From Viscum album (Eukaryota; Streptophyta; Magnoliopsida; Santalales; Viscaceae), in NCBI GenBank assembly GCA_963277665.1, contig OY728137.1, forward strand, positions 1,176,104,670-1,176,168,669: a stretch of 64,000 bases of DNA. The letters are read 5' to 3'. The notes below the pieces were generated by a model. It did no database searches. It worked only from the letters and a program-made list of their open reading frames with translations, and was not told the origin of the DNA. Below are positions 25,970 to 37,749 of this stretch, piece by piece; position 1 is the first letter of the stretch; each line of letters starts with the position of its first letter. A program made the position numbers and the translations under genes.

Positions 25970-28780
25970 TAGCAGTAATTAAATTAAATTAGAATTAGAT
26001 AGTTTTATTTTTCATTATTTATTTTTATAAATATGTTGTTTCATTTAGATTTAATCTTTTGATTAAAAAGTAAATATTATTAATTTGTAATAATTGGGTT
26101 CAACTATAATTAATTAACAATAATTACATTTAATTAGTAGTAATTATTATTAATTAGTAGTAATTAGTAGTAATTATTATTAATTAGTAATAAATTGTAA
26201 TAAATAGTAATAACTGGCGGAAATTAGTAAAAATTAGGGTAATTAGTAATAATTAGTAATAATTTTTAATAATTAATTGTAATTAGTAATAATTAGCAGT
26301 AATTAGCAATAAATATTCCCAATTAGTAATAAATAGGAATTAATAGTAATAAATAGTAATAATTAGAAATAAATAGTAACAATTAGTAATAAATAGAAAT
26401 AAATACTAATAATTAGTAATACATAATAATAAATAGTAATAAACAGTAATAATTTGTAATAAATAGTAATAAATAGTAATAAATAATAATAAATAACATT
26501 AAATTGTAATAGTTAATAACAATTATCATTAAATAGTAATAATTACTGTTAATTAGTAATAATTAGTAATAAATATTAACAATTAGTAATAAATATTAAT
26601 AATTAGAAATAAATCTTAACAAATAGTAATAAATATTAATAATAAGCAATAAATATGAACAAATAGTAACAATAAGTGGTAAATAATAATTAATATTAAT
26701 AAATAGTAATAAATATGAATAAATAGTAATAGTTAGCAGTAAATAGTAATAATTAGCGCTAAATAGTAATAATTAACTGTAAATAAAAATAAATAGCGTT
26801 AAATAGTAATAACTAGCATTAAATAGTAATACTTAGTGGTAAATAGTGATAATTAGTAATAAATAGTAAAAATTATCAATAATTAGCGATAATTAGTAAT
26901 AAACAGTAAAAATTAGTAAAAATGAGTAATAATTAGTAATAATTTGAAATAATTAGTAAAAGTTAGTAAAATTTAGTAATTATAAATATTAATAAACAAT
27001 AATACTTAACGACAAATAGTAATAAATAGCAGTAAATAGTAATAATTAGCAGTAAATAGTATAAATTAGTGATAATTAGTGATAATTAACAATAAATAGT
27101 AAAAATTAGTAAAAACTAGTAATAAATAGTAATAAATAGTAATAATTAGAAATAATTAGTAAAAATTAGTAATAAATAGTAATAAATAGTAATAAATAGT
27201 ATCATATAGTAATAAATACTAATTAATAGTAATAAAAAGTTATAATTAGTAATAAATATTAACAAATAGTAATAAATATTAATAATTACAAATAAATATT
27301 AATTAATAGTAATAAATATTAATTAATAGTAATAAATTTTAATAATTAGAAATAAATATAAATAATCAGTAATTATTAGTTACAATTAGTGGTAAATTGT
27401 AATAATTAGGGGTAAATAATAATTATTAGTGGTAAATAATAATAATTTTCGATAAATAGTAACAATTCAAAATAATTAGTAATAATTATAGATAATTATG
27501 AATAATTAGTAATAATTGGTGGTAATTAGTAATAATTTGCAGCAATTAGTAATAATTAGTAATAATTAGCGGTAATTAGTAATAATTAGTGGCAATTAAA
27601 AGTAATTTGTAATAATTAGTAATAAAAATTAACAAATTGTAATAATTAGTTATAGTTCATAATAAATATTAATAAATAGTAATAAATATCAATAAATGGT
27701 AATAAATATTAATAATTAGAAACAATTAGCAGTAAGTAGTCATAATTAGTGAAAATTAGAAATAGTTAGCGGTAATTAGTAATAATTATTTGTAATCAAG
27801 AACAATTAGTGGTAATTATTAATAAATGGTAATAAATAGTAATAATTAGTAATAAATAACAATAATTAGTATTAATTAGTAATAATTTAGTAATAAATAA
27901 TTGTAATTAGTAATAATTCGTGGTAATTAGTAATAATTAGTAATAAATATAAATAATTCGTAATAAATATATATAATAAGTAATAGATATAAATAATTAG
28001 TAATATTAATATATATAATTAGTAATAAATATTTTTATTTAGTAATATTTATTAATAATTAGTAATAATTAATAATAATTAGCGATTATTAGTAATAATT
28101 AGCTGTAATTTGTAATAATTAGTGGTAATTAGTAATAATTAGCTATAATTAGTAATAATTAGTGGTAATTAGTAATAATTAGTTGTAATTAGTAATAATT
28201 AGTGGAAATTAGTAATAATTAGCTGTAATTAGTGATAATTAGTTTTAAATAGTGAAAACTAGCGCTAATTAGATAAAATTAGTAGTAACTAGCTGTAATT
28301 AGTAATAATTAGTGGTAATTAATGGTAATTAGAAATAATTAGTAATAATTAGAGGTAATTAGAAATAATTAGTGGTAATTAGTAACAATTAGCAGTAATT
28401 AGTAATAATTAGTTGCAATTATGAATAATTAGTAATAATTAGCTGTAAATAGTGGTAATTAGGAATAATTAGAGGTAGTTAGTAATAAATAATAATAATT
28501 AGTTGTAAAGATTAATAATTAGTTGTAATTAGTAATTATTAGTTATATATAGTGGTAATTAGAAATAATAACAATTAGTAATAATTAGTATTAAATTATA
28601 ATAAATTGTAAAAATTATTAATAAATTGTAATAACGAGTAATAATTAGTAATAATTAGTAATAATTAGTAATAATTAGCCACTATTAGTGGTGATTAGTG
28701 GGGATTATACATTGTAATAAGTTGTAATAAATAGTAATAAATCATAATAATTATTAACAATTAGTAATAATTTGTGGTGA
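25970..28780. repeat. 10-bp AT array (GTAATAAATA/GTAATAATTA family), copy 2, ~2.8 kb
   Basis: About 2.8 kb of units of ten bases such as gtaataaata, gtaataatta, gcagtaatta and gtggtaatta, with occasional C or G substitutions. The period is kept near 10 bp over most of the length. Unit types shift along the array: aaata-rich to about 27,400, then aatta-rich to 28,700. There is no coding capacity. It lies between the leader and tnp2 of CACTA-1. Confidence 0.92.
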
Positions 28781-28810
28781 TTAGCAGTGATTAGTAGTGG
28801 TCATTATTAT

Positions 28811-31800
28811 ATGATCACACTTGGATAAACCAGCACATGAATCCAAATAGTTTAGGTATATTTCCTATATATATTGATGGGGTTGAAACTTTCTTATCAT
28901 TTACATCATCAAAACCATAATTTGTTTCACAAGGGACAATTAAGTGTCCATGTAAAAAATCTGGTCTGAGGACATTTGACACATTTGACAATGTTGTGGA
29001 TTATCTATTGTATTTTGGTTTTCAAACAAATTATGGTTTTTAGTATCAACTTGGTGAATAGAGTTTTAGAGAAGATACTAATAATTTGGTTCTAGATCCA
29101 TCATAGTTTCAAAATTTAGTATAGGATGTGGAATGTATATCTTTTCAACAATCTAAAACCTGGGATGATATTGATTTAACTCTTGAGTTAGAACTATCTC
29201 AATTTTATGAGTTGCTGAGGTCCGTTGAGGATTCCTTATATCCTGGTTATATGATATGAAAATTTTATGTGGTAGAAAAATTTATTGCTATTAAATCAGA
29301 TAATGGAATGTCAGATAGTTATTTTGAACATATATCTTATTTGGTTACAAGACAATTACCTGAAGGAAATGTGTTTTCTATAAATTTCTAGGAGGGTAAG
29401 AGGCTGTGTGGTTATCTGGATCATGGTTATCGTAAGATTCATGCATGTTCAAATGATTACCTTTTATATTATGGTGAAAATTTGTCATTGGATGGTTGTC
29501 CTACATGTGGACATCGAGGTATAAAGAGGCTCAACTAGGGAAGTCTAGATTGATTATTGTTAAACAGTTGAGTTATTTCTTACCTACACCTAGATTACAA
29601 CATTTATTTGTGTCTTAGTACATACAGTCATTGATATCTTGAAACAAAAAAAAATATTTCAACTGGAAAAAGCTTAAATAATTCCTCTCATGGGGATCCA
29701 TGGAAACATTTTGACAAAGTATTTCTATATTTTGTTTCAGAAGCCCAAAAAATATGATTAGGTATTTTTACTAACAATTTCTGTCCATTGGTTTCTTATA
29801 GAAGTAAATATTCTCGTTGGAATGTCTTTAAAACTCTATACAATTTACCACCTTGGATGTTGATAAAGGAGCCATATATCTTTTTTGGATTTATTAATTC
29901 TAGGAAACCTGAAAAAGCGTATTGATGTTTATTTATATCCATTTATTGATGAGTTAAATTTATTATGGAGTAATGGAGTCAGTACATATGATGTTGCTAC
30001 GAAAAAAAATTCCTACTAAAATCCACCTTGATGTGGAAAATTAGTGACTTACCAAGATATTACATGGTATCTGGATAGAGTAAAACTGGTCTATAATCAT
30101 GTACATACTATATGAGAGAAAAAAGGTATTAATGCTCATGAAGGGAAAGAATTTTGTTTCAGACTATCATCATAGATTCCTACAAACAGATCATCCTTTT
30201 CGGAGGAACATACATCATCTTAGAAAAAGAACAATTGAAAGAGATGGACCTCAAACAATGATATCAGGTATAGAGTTAAAATCATTTTCTCTTCATTACC
30301 TTCCATTATATTTAGACCAACTATAAACCAATAGAAAATTAATGGTTTTGGGAAAGAAAACAATTGGATATTTTTTTAGGATCTTATGTATTTGTCTGAT
30401 TGTATGATTTGTTAGTTAGTCACATGTTAGATATCATGAAAATTTAGAAGAGATATTTTGATAATAAATTGTATATAGTTTTGGATACACCAGGTAAGAC
30501 CAAAGATAATTTAAAAATATGATTATATATTACCCAAATTTTTAGGCGACCATAACTTGAACTGTTTGAAAATGTCACCAAATATATCGTCAATACAGGA
30601 TTAGATCTTACCCAAAATTTTAGGCTACCATAACTTGAACTATTTGAAAATGTCAGATAATAGATGTTAATGAATCCAAAATCATATTATACACTTTACA
30701 AAGAAAATTGTTTATTATTTTGTCAGTAGATTACAGAATTGAGACTTTTAGATGAATATATTTCCAATTTGGGTAGATGTATCTGGATTGGTCATATTGC
30801 TGGATTAAAAAGTCACGATTTTCATGTTATAATTAAAGGAATTATAAAAATTAGATTTAGATTATTTTTGAATTATATTATTTGGGACACTCTAACAGAT
30901 ATATCATATTTTTTTCAGAGACATATTTGCGGCGGAAACTGACTACGATGCACTAAGCACACTATTAGAAGATTTTGTTTTAATTTTATGTAAACTATAA
31001 AAAATATCCCACCAGCTTTATTTTACTAAATGAAACATTTGATATTAAATTTTCCATATGAAGAATAATTTTGGGGTCGATACAATTCCGATAGATGTAC
31101 CCCTTTGAGAGATTCATGTAGAAATTGAAAAAAAAATGTACATAACAATGAATTAGTTGAAGGATCAATTGGAGAAACTTATTTGAGGGAGGGAATTTTT
31201 TTATGGTCTTATTATTATAAATCTGAATATCCCTCAAAATACAACTTTATAGACCATAAAGAGAGAAATGATGATGATGAATTGAGAAATAAATTATCAG
31301 TTTTTCATCAGTCAGAAATTGGGTTTGGTGGAGTTTATAAATGATGGAATTCAGATGATGAACATCACAGAAATCATATATATATTCTACTCAATTGTAA
31401 AGAAATGAAACTATTTGTATCGTAAGTTCTTATATAAATTATTCTATAATATTAGTTATAGTTAATTGATATTTTTTATTTGTATGTTATAAGATAATAA
31501 TATCAGGAAGCCTCTTCCACAAATAAAAGTAGCTACTTTTGAAGAACGTCGACAAAATAATCTTTCCTACTTGTTTCAAAAACTGGTAACAAAAATCATT
31601 TATGGTTTAACATATAAAATCAATTTATTATTTGTTATATTGGTAATTATTTTATAAATATTTAGGTATCTCAACATACTGATAAAATTGATAATAGATT
31701 GTGTGTATTGAGTAACCCACGATCTAAAATGGTTAAATCTTATAATGAATATGTGGTGAATGGATTTTTATTTCATACACATGCATATGGGGAATAAAAA

Positions 31801-32404
31801 ATAACAATGAATAATAGTATTTTTTGAGAGGATATCATCATGTTAAATTTTATATCATGTTGGAAGAAATTATTGAAATATATTATCTGATATAGAATTA
31901 CATAATGATTTTTAAATGTCAGTGGTTGGATACTAGGAGAGGATTGCATGTTTATCTGAGCAATGGATTCATTGATATAAAATATAAAAGAATTATTGTA
32001 GTAAATAATCCATTTTTATTGGATAATCAGGTACATACAATTTATTATGCAAATTAGTGTGATACTAAAAGAGAGTTTGGTGATTGGTAGAGTATAATAA
32101 AAATGAAATATCTAGAAAATCAGTCTATTCAAAGTGAATGTGGTTCTGCTAAAGTGAAAGGAATTGAAATTTTTCAAGAGTCTAATCCAAATCCATATTT
32201 TCCATGAACAGAAATGAATATCAGTGATGACACCCCATAGTTAAGGGTCGATGGTGACGATGATGTTATTGATGTAACAAATGAATTTGAAATGAAAAGA
32301 GATGATGAAATTGAAACTCTTATGGAAATTGATGAAAATGTGGAGGAATATGAAAACACTATCATATACAATAATTAGGACATAGATATTGGTGGACACT
32401 ATTA
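28811..32404 (+). pseudogene. CACTA-1 tnp2-type transposase, decayed
   Basis: Domains run in family order. The transposase-associated N-terminal domain is at about 28,813-29,070 (TWINQHMN, YIDGVETFLSF, IKCPCKKS with its Cys pair). A KIHACSNDYLLYYGENLS block with DGCPTCGHRGIK is near 29,430-29,530. Then come YNLPPWMLIKEPYIFF near 29,840-29,885 and RIDVYLYPFIDELNLLWSNG near 29,920-29,980. FVSDYHHRFLQTDHPFRRN is near 30,145-30,205 and the DUF4218 start GLKSHDFHVIIKGIIKI near 30,800-30,850. VEGSIGETYLREG is near 31,155-31,195, and DUF4216-like pieces lie near 31,680-32,150. In-frame stops and shifts are spread throughout. The start near 28,811 is chosen because the ATG stands one base out of frame from the first conserved residues, suggesting a deletion. 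The open pieces at 30,099-30,326 and 30,739-30,942 belong to it. Confidence 0.93.
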
Positions 32405-32485
32405 AATTCCAGTTATAATAATATTATATATATATATTTTAGTTGTTTTCAACTAATTATTAACAATAGTCATTTTTTGTTTTAG

Positions 32486-34010
32486 ATGAAATCAGATCTG
32501 TTTCGTGTGTTCAAGGAATGTGGTCTACCTGATGGTGAGAATGATGATGGATCATCTGACCCTCAGAATAATAGATATGCAACGGGGACTCTGAGGGGTC
32601 ATGGTTTTGTGAGATTGATGATTCTTAACCCTATCTCCAAGTGACGTCCAAGTCTTCGCTTATATACATGCATGTAGAGGTATGTTTACTTGCCTATTTT
32701 AGTTAGTTTTCATTAATTATCATTAATTTATTTATATAATAATTTTTTAAATATTTGTTATTTTTTACATCTTTATGCATATAGCTGCTGGACAGGGGAG
32801 CGCTATATTGCACATTTATTTTTCTAGAGCATGGGTAATATGAGATAAGATTTCCGTTGATGTTCAACACCACATGTTCGATCATTGGTAGGTATGTAAA
32901 TAAATAATATTTATTTAGAAATTTATTTAATTAATAACATGATATTATTAATTTTTTTGTAGGATCTATGGTATACCATTGATGTTATCATGCATGACTC
33001 AATATTTCAAGCATGGTAGGGTTGTATGTGCGATCATTACTGTCAGTTTTTTTTCCATAATTTGAGGAGGAATGTAATGAGGAAATCATGAGTCATAGAG
33101 TCTGATGTGTCTTGCTGCAACCACCGAACTGATTACATTTAATCTCAAATTTGGGGTGGATTATGTTCACAGTGGATGGGTGGTCATTTTCAAAAGAGAT
33201 CATCAATAGGTCGACTAAACCGGGGGAGACAGGACGTAACACATCAAGATGGTAGTAAAATATTCAGTACACATTGGGAACATGTGGTAAGTAACTTTTT
33301 TTAATTTATTTATTTAACTTTAAATATAAAATGTTTATTTATATTCATATAGGAAGTCAATGAGCCAGATATTATGGAATTTAATGTTTATAGGAGGATG
33401 TACAATGATCCTGTCCCTGGAGATATTAGAGGTGATAACCAACATCAGATTATGGACAATATAATCTTTTTTTGAGTTTAAAATTAATTTTAAATACAAT
33501 TTTAACTATTTTAATTTAAAATTGGAACTAAAGGAGTCATATGAGACTACGATATCTCAGACACAGACTGAGAGTCAGGACAAGACCGAGGATTAGACTA
33601 CTGTGTCATGATTATATGTGGAAGAATAGATGCAGGCGACCCAATATGCCTTCAAGAAAGGTCGAGTTGTTGGTATCAGCTCTCGATTGACGTCTGAGAG
33701 TTATTATGGTACCACTACGATCTCAATGTGCAACTCGAGAGGATCTCATGGAGAGTCACCATCATCTATTGCATAGTATCAGGAGCACCTGCTAGCTCAG
33801 GGTGAGCTTATAGAGAGTATGTATGGGGAGCCAAAAGAGCTCTATCGATTTTAGTAGTAGTAACATGAGGAGATGAATCAATAGGAGTAGCAAAAACACG
33901 AGAAGATGATGAAGTACATGCGACGTCTGACTCAGGGTTTCTGGATGAAGTTCTCTTAACCATTTCTTTTAGCTCCTCCATCTCCTCCAGAAGACCCACC
34001 CCCTCAGTGA
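32486..34010 (+). pseudogene. CACTA-1 second ORF, Ptta/En-Spm-like, decayed
   Basis: Starts MKSDLFRVFKECGLPDGEND at 32,486. Near 32,580-32,640 it has ATGTLRGHGFVRLM, like the RGPT-type opening of Ptta-like ORFs. Near 33,240-33,300 it has DGSKIFSTHWEHV and near 33,360-33,420 EVNEPDIMEFNVYRRMYNDP, the region where family members have a conserved kinase-unrelated DNA-binding domain (PF03004 type). A later GRVVGISSRL block near 33,660-33,690 resembles the RGRVYGLGS motif. Introns are likely, because AT-rich gaps separate the blocks (32,690-32,960 and 33,300-33,350). A single stop ends most blocks. It is followed by AT-only 3' DNA up to the right terminus. Confidence 0.75.
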
Positions 34011-34019
34011 TGTATTTAG

Positions 34020-34370
34020 TTTATATGATAAAACATTTGAATATACATTTTTTATAATATTATATATTTAAATTTCTTTATAGTTTATTTTTATACTGTT
34101 TCGAATATTGAAATTTTTATTATTATTTTTTTATTTTATTACTTTATTTTTTTATTACTTTATATTTATATATTATTATATTAAAATTATTATTTTTTTT
34201 TAATTTATTATTATTATTATTATTATTATTTTAATATAAATAATATTTTAAAATTAATATTATTCATAATAATAAGAATAATAATTAATATTATTTTACT
34301 AATATTTTTTTTTTATTATTATTATTTTATTCAACTTTATTAATATTAATTTTTAAAATTTTAATCTTAT
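34020..34370. other. AT-only 3' non-coding DNA of CACTA-1
   Basis: Almost pure A/T with (TTA)n runs, between the second ORF and the right subterminal repeats. Confidence 0.6.
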
Positions 34371-34535
34371 TACAACGGGCTCGTTGCAAAATTTTTTCTA
34401 AAAAACTTAGAAAAACTATTTGTGACACCATTTCCTACAATGAGGCATTTGCGACGGAACCCCATCAAAAATGAAATTTTTACAATGAGGTCCTGTGGAA
34501 AATGCCCCATCAAAAATAGCTCCTTTTCAGTAGTG
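34370..34535. repeat. Right terminal and subterminal region of CACTA-1
   Basis: Contains actatttgtgac, catttgcgacgg, catcaaaaatg, acaatgaggtcctgtgg and catcaaaaatagctcc, ending in ttttcagtagtg at 34,535. In reverse complement these match the left subterminal region at 25,405-25,640. Both short ORFs here are shadows. Confidence 0.85.
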
Positions 34536-34538
34536 GAA
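34536..34538. repeat. Target-site duplication GAA, right of CACTA-1
   Basis: Matches gaa at 25,383-25,385. Confidence 0.85.
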
Positions 34539-35790
34539 CTACAGACAATTTTCTTAAACAACATTGATTTGGATATCACAAGTGGGAGTAGTAAGAGTCA
34601 CATTGCTAGTAAGAGTGGAACTCAAATCAATTTCAACCATCATTCTCACAAAGTGGCCATACCCGACGTGTTCTGTCTTCTAAACCATACTAATAAAAAT
34701 ACCATTGGTAGAAACAATACAATTTATGATTTTTGGATTCCATAAAATCTAGTTAAGACAATGAAATCTAATCCAAACCTTTACATAATTTTTCATGACC
34801 CTTGACACATCAAAATCCCTAATCTATTCATGAAGATGAAGAGTTCCCATCTTCAAAAGTAATGAACTAGAAGACCATGCTTGGATGCTAGCTACATAAT
34901 ATTGAAACAAACAGTGAATGGAGCCTATGACCAATGAAATACACTTCCAATCTGAAAACACCCATAGAAAAGAGATCCTACGAACAAGACCCTTAATCCG
35001 CCATGGATTTTGACCTTTGGGAATAACAACCCCACCAATTAACAATTTCTCACCCACATCCAGGAACTCCGAAATGGATTCATGAGTCGCTTCAACACAG
35101 GATAATGATACTTTATTTAGGATCCTACCAACACAAGAATCCTTAAACGCTTCCAATAGATGTGATCATAATTCCTTCGAACAGAGGCATCAAATGTAGT
35201 CCTACATAGAGTTGAAACCCCATTAGAACAACATTGAGCAGTAGGAACCAAACAAAACCACCCATGTCATTTGATGAAACACATTCTTTTTTGTGGCCAC
35301 TGCAACAGTAGAACCTGCAAGATGTACATCATCGAATTTAGTCACCACTGTAAGGGGAGAAGCGGTCTCCACAACTCCACCCTTATCGGTAACCACCGCT
35401 AAAGGAGATCTAGTCACGACAACACCGCCATTCTCAATCACCACTGAAAAAAGAGATCCATTTTCCACAAGGAGAAACATGTCACCATTACGGGTCACCA
35501 CACTCTTACGAATAGTTGTATCCATGCTAGATCCAGGTAGAACCGAGCAGAGGATCACAGATCTGTGAGAAGAAAACATAGCCGCACTGATCTCTTTAAA
35601 AACATCTCACGGAGAATTGTGCTTCGCTATCCAAACACCATCCACACCACCGAACAAAATTAACGACCTAAGAAAGGATCTTCAAATTAGTGAGCATAGA
35701 GGCCATCTGAACTGACAAACCCAAAATAATCTATTTGGAATCGCCACAACTATGAGCTCTGAAACCCCATCTCTCGTCTTTTAAATAAAT
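34539..35790 (-). pseudogene. LINE-like ORF1, 5' leader and DUF4283 part
   Basis: In minus sense the ORF may start at ATG 35,579. The first 118 codons are open and rich in VVT repeats (SVVTRNG, LAVVTDKGG, LTVVTKFDD). After a shift, a PKGQNPWRIKGLVR block lies near 34,985-35,025. A DUF4283-like segment follows near 34,600-34,830 (IRDFDVSRVMKNYVKVWIRF, then GYGHFVRMMVEIDLSSTLT near 34,615-34,665). Family members read VWVRxxxLP...W...GxxARVLVEIDLS here. It ends in INVV-x-ENCL near 34,545-34,580, the usual approach to the zinc knuckle, at which CACTA-1 is inserted. The protein is thought to bind element RNA. Stops at several conserved positions show it is dead. Confidence 0.78.
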
Positions 35791-36322
35791 ATATATTTAT
35801 TTATACTTTTAATTATAAATAGATAAATAATTATTTATGATTATTGAATTATAATAAATAAATTTATTAAATATATAATTTTTTAGTTATATAAAAAATA
35901 TATATTTATTATAATTTATAATTATTTAAATATAAATATAAATATAAATATAATTATAAATAATTATTTTTATAAACCCTTTTATATAGTTATAAATATC
36001 TTTATATAAATATATTTATTAATATGAAAATATATATTTTTAAAAAATATAAAAAAATATTATTACCATTTTATAATTATTTAAATATATAAATAAATAT
36101 ATATATTTATAATTTTAATTTTAAAGAAATATATTAAAAAATATTTGTTTATAATTAAATATTTAATATTATAAATAAAATAAATATATTTATTACATAA
36201 ATATATTTATTGTATTTTTATAAGTATTTGTGGGAATGTAATAAGTTAATGGGTATAACATGAATGAATCATACCTAATAAGTTATATATTTTAAAAAAT
36301 GAGTCATCACACACACACACAA

Positions 36323-36362
<40 letters not shown>

Positions 36363-36960
36363 GGAAAGCATGATTAATAAGGGTGTCAATGTATAAATGA
36401 ACATTCTTGAGTCATAAATACATAACATATGCATGTGTCATCAAAATGTAGGTAATCTTAACATTTGTAACATAGAAACACACAATCATATCCATAAATA
36501 AATTTATATTCATATCACACAAATTATATGTACTCATACATCAATGTATGAACATAAATAATGCCAATCATGTCAATGAATATCATCATTATCTCTTGAT
36601 ATATATATTTATTGAGCAAATTCATTGGAGATAAATATTTATTTAAATATATATATTTATTCATACAATTAAAATTATAAATAAATATATTTATAAAGTA
36701 CATATATAAAATTATAAGTATAATAAATATATTTACAATTTTAATTTTTTTTGATAATTTAATAATTTTTTAAATGAATAAATATTTATTTATAATCTTA
36801 TAAATACTTTTTTTAAAATATATATATTTTAATAACTAAAATATATATTAATTATAAAAATGATGTTTTTATTACTTTATATAAATAAAAATTATATTTG
36901 AATATAAATATAATAATTATATATATATGAATAATATTTTTAATTAAAAAAATTTGTCTG
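35790..36960. repeat. AT-only low-complexity DNA, right of LINE-like insertion
   Basis: Mostly ataaatata-type sequence like 21,340-21,835, broken by a less extreme stretch at 36,230-36,600. Probably the rest of the right subterminal region of CACTA-2. Confidence 0.55.
36307..36361. repeat. (CA)n(TA)n microsatellite
   Basis: An uninterrupted or nearly uninterrupted CA run is followed by a TA run. The minus ORF at 36,246-36,434 is only this repeat translated (VCVCVC). Confidence 0.95.
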
Positions 36961-37085
36961 TGCTAAGAATTGTGTTGATAAATATATCCTTTATCAGCAC
37001 AAAAAAGCATTGATAAATGACACACCATTATCATCATTTTCTATAGTGCTGATAAAAGTGTGGCTTTTATTAGATCATTTTTTCT
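36960..37085. repeat. Subterminal foldback repeats, right side of CACTA-2 (part 2)
   Basis: tgtgctaag, tttatcagcac, gcattgataaat and tagtgctgataaaag, in both orientations, match 7,700-7,782 and 21,080-21,340. The proposed right terminus of CACTA-2 follows 180 bp later at 37,266. Confidence 0.65.
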
Positions 37086-37529
37086 TCTCCCTGAAAAAAG
37101 CTGGTGAATCCCTTTCCCAAATATGGGGTAGTGAGTATTTTAAGGAAATAACTTTTTTTATTTATTCTTATTTTTCATGATATGGTTACCTCTATTTTTA
37201 AAATCTAATTCAATGGATATATTTTAACTATTTAAATAATATCCCATGGTTCATTTTGTTGTAGTGTTGCGTGTGAAGAAAGTAATTGAACACATTATGT
37301 CTTAATGGAATATGTAACCTAAAATATATCGGTGTTACATATCTAGTGGTATTAGTTACTTTTTAATTTCCTTTAAATCTTGTTTAAGGCCCTTGAGCAG
37401 AATCTTATAATTACCTCCAAAGATAATGGAAATTTGTATCGGTTTTAAATATGTACAGTTGAATGTGTTTTTTTAATCTACATTTTTTGAATGTTTATAA
37501 ACCCATCTAGATCTATTTTTTGGAATTTT

Positions 37530-37720
37530 TCATTGGAAAGATGGTAGGGGGACCTATCCCCTTCTTGATTTAGGGAAAGATGGAAGGCGATGTGCTGACT
37601 TTTTCTATCATCAACCCAAATCGATGACATAGAAAAGGCGGGTGGGGACCTACTGCCTTTTTTCAAAAATAAAAAAAAGGAAACTCGAGATTGGCCGCCT
37701 TTCACCTAACGTAATTGAGA
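37530..37720. repeat. Left terminal repeat region of the MULE, quasi-palindromic
   Basis: Contains aagatggtagggg-gacctatccccttctt (about 37,538-37,567), which is close to its own reverse complement, and ggcgggtggggacctactgcc (about 37,638-37,658). The minus ORF at 37,478-37,705 is a shadow of this repeat. Confidence 0.5.
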
Positions 37721-37749
37721 TAGGAGACACCCACTGCAAACGTTCACTT

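Larger units (their letters stand above)
25386..34535 (+). mobile_element. CACTA-1: complete-length CACTA (En/Spm) transposon
   Basis: The left end is CATTACAATAAA... and the right end ...CTCCTTTTCAGTAGTG (reverse complement CACTACTGAAAAGG), flanked by GAA on both sides. Subterminal motifs CTATTTGTGAC/GTCACAAATAG and TTTTTGATGGGG/TTTTTGATAGGG occur near both ends in opposite orientation. Inside, in plus order, are a TATA box (about 25,741-25,752), C/T-rich leader, long AT array, tnp2 (28.8-32.4 kb) and a Ptta-like ORF (32.5-34.0 kb). Length 9,150 bp. It inserted into the zinc-knuckle codons of the LINE-like element. The left terminus reads CATTA, not CACTA, and the duplicated end at 23,040 has the same change, so the change is older than the duplication. 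Both genes are dead. Confidence 0.92.
21840..35790 (-). mobile_element. LINE-like ORF1-only element (DUF4283 + CCHC), split by CACTA-1
   Basis: Its pieces are, in minus-strand order, 35,790-34,536, then (after CACTA-1) 25,385-24,308, and, because of a tandem duplication, again 23,039-21,840. The encoded protein has a DUF4283-like domain followed by a CX2CX4HX4C knuckle, the arrangement of plant L1-type ORF1. A C/T-rich 3' tail (about 21,850-21,920: tgtttctttttctttcttc in minus sense) resembles plant LINE 3' UTRs. No endonuclease or reverse transcriptase lies between the ORF1 part and this tail. The ends are placed by where low-complexity AT DNA begins. No target duplication was proved. Confidence 0.6.
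7630..37266 (-). mobile_element. CACTA-2: large CACTA (En/Spm) transposon, interrupted
   Basis: The minus strand carries tnp2 (15.1-18.3 kb) and a Ptta-like second ORF (12.8-15.0 kb) in the order of an autonomous CACTA element. Subterminal motifs TTTATCAGCACTA and its complement occur in foldback pairs at 7,700-7,780, 21,080-21,340 and 36,960-37,085. The middle and right clusters would form one 5' subterminal region, split by the LINE-like/CACTA-1 insertion (about 21,840-35,790). The right edge reads ...ttgttgtagtg at 37,266, a good CACTA terminus in reverse. The left edge is uncertain: tactacaaatt at 7,630 is the best candidate. I could not match a 3-bp target duplication, so the outer coordinates are approximate, while the existence of the element is firm. 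Confidence 0.55.

Noticed and set aside
23620..28780. CRISPR-like or centromeric array
   Set aside because: There are no spacers and the unit is only ten AT-rich bases; it is a low-complexity array inside a transposon.
35293..35568. 91-aa plus ORF rich in Thr/Pro
   Set aside because: It is the antisense shadow of the minus-strand VVT-rich start of the LINE-like ORF1.
36246..36434. 62-aa Cys/Val-rich ORF
   Set aside because: It is the translation of the (CA)n microsatellite.
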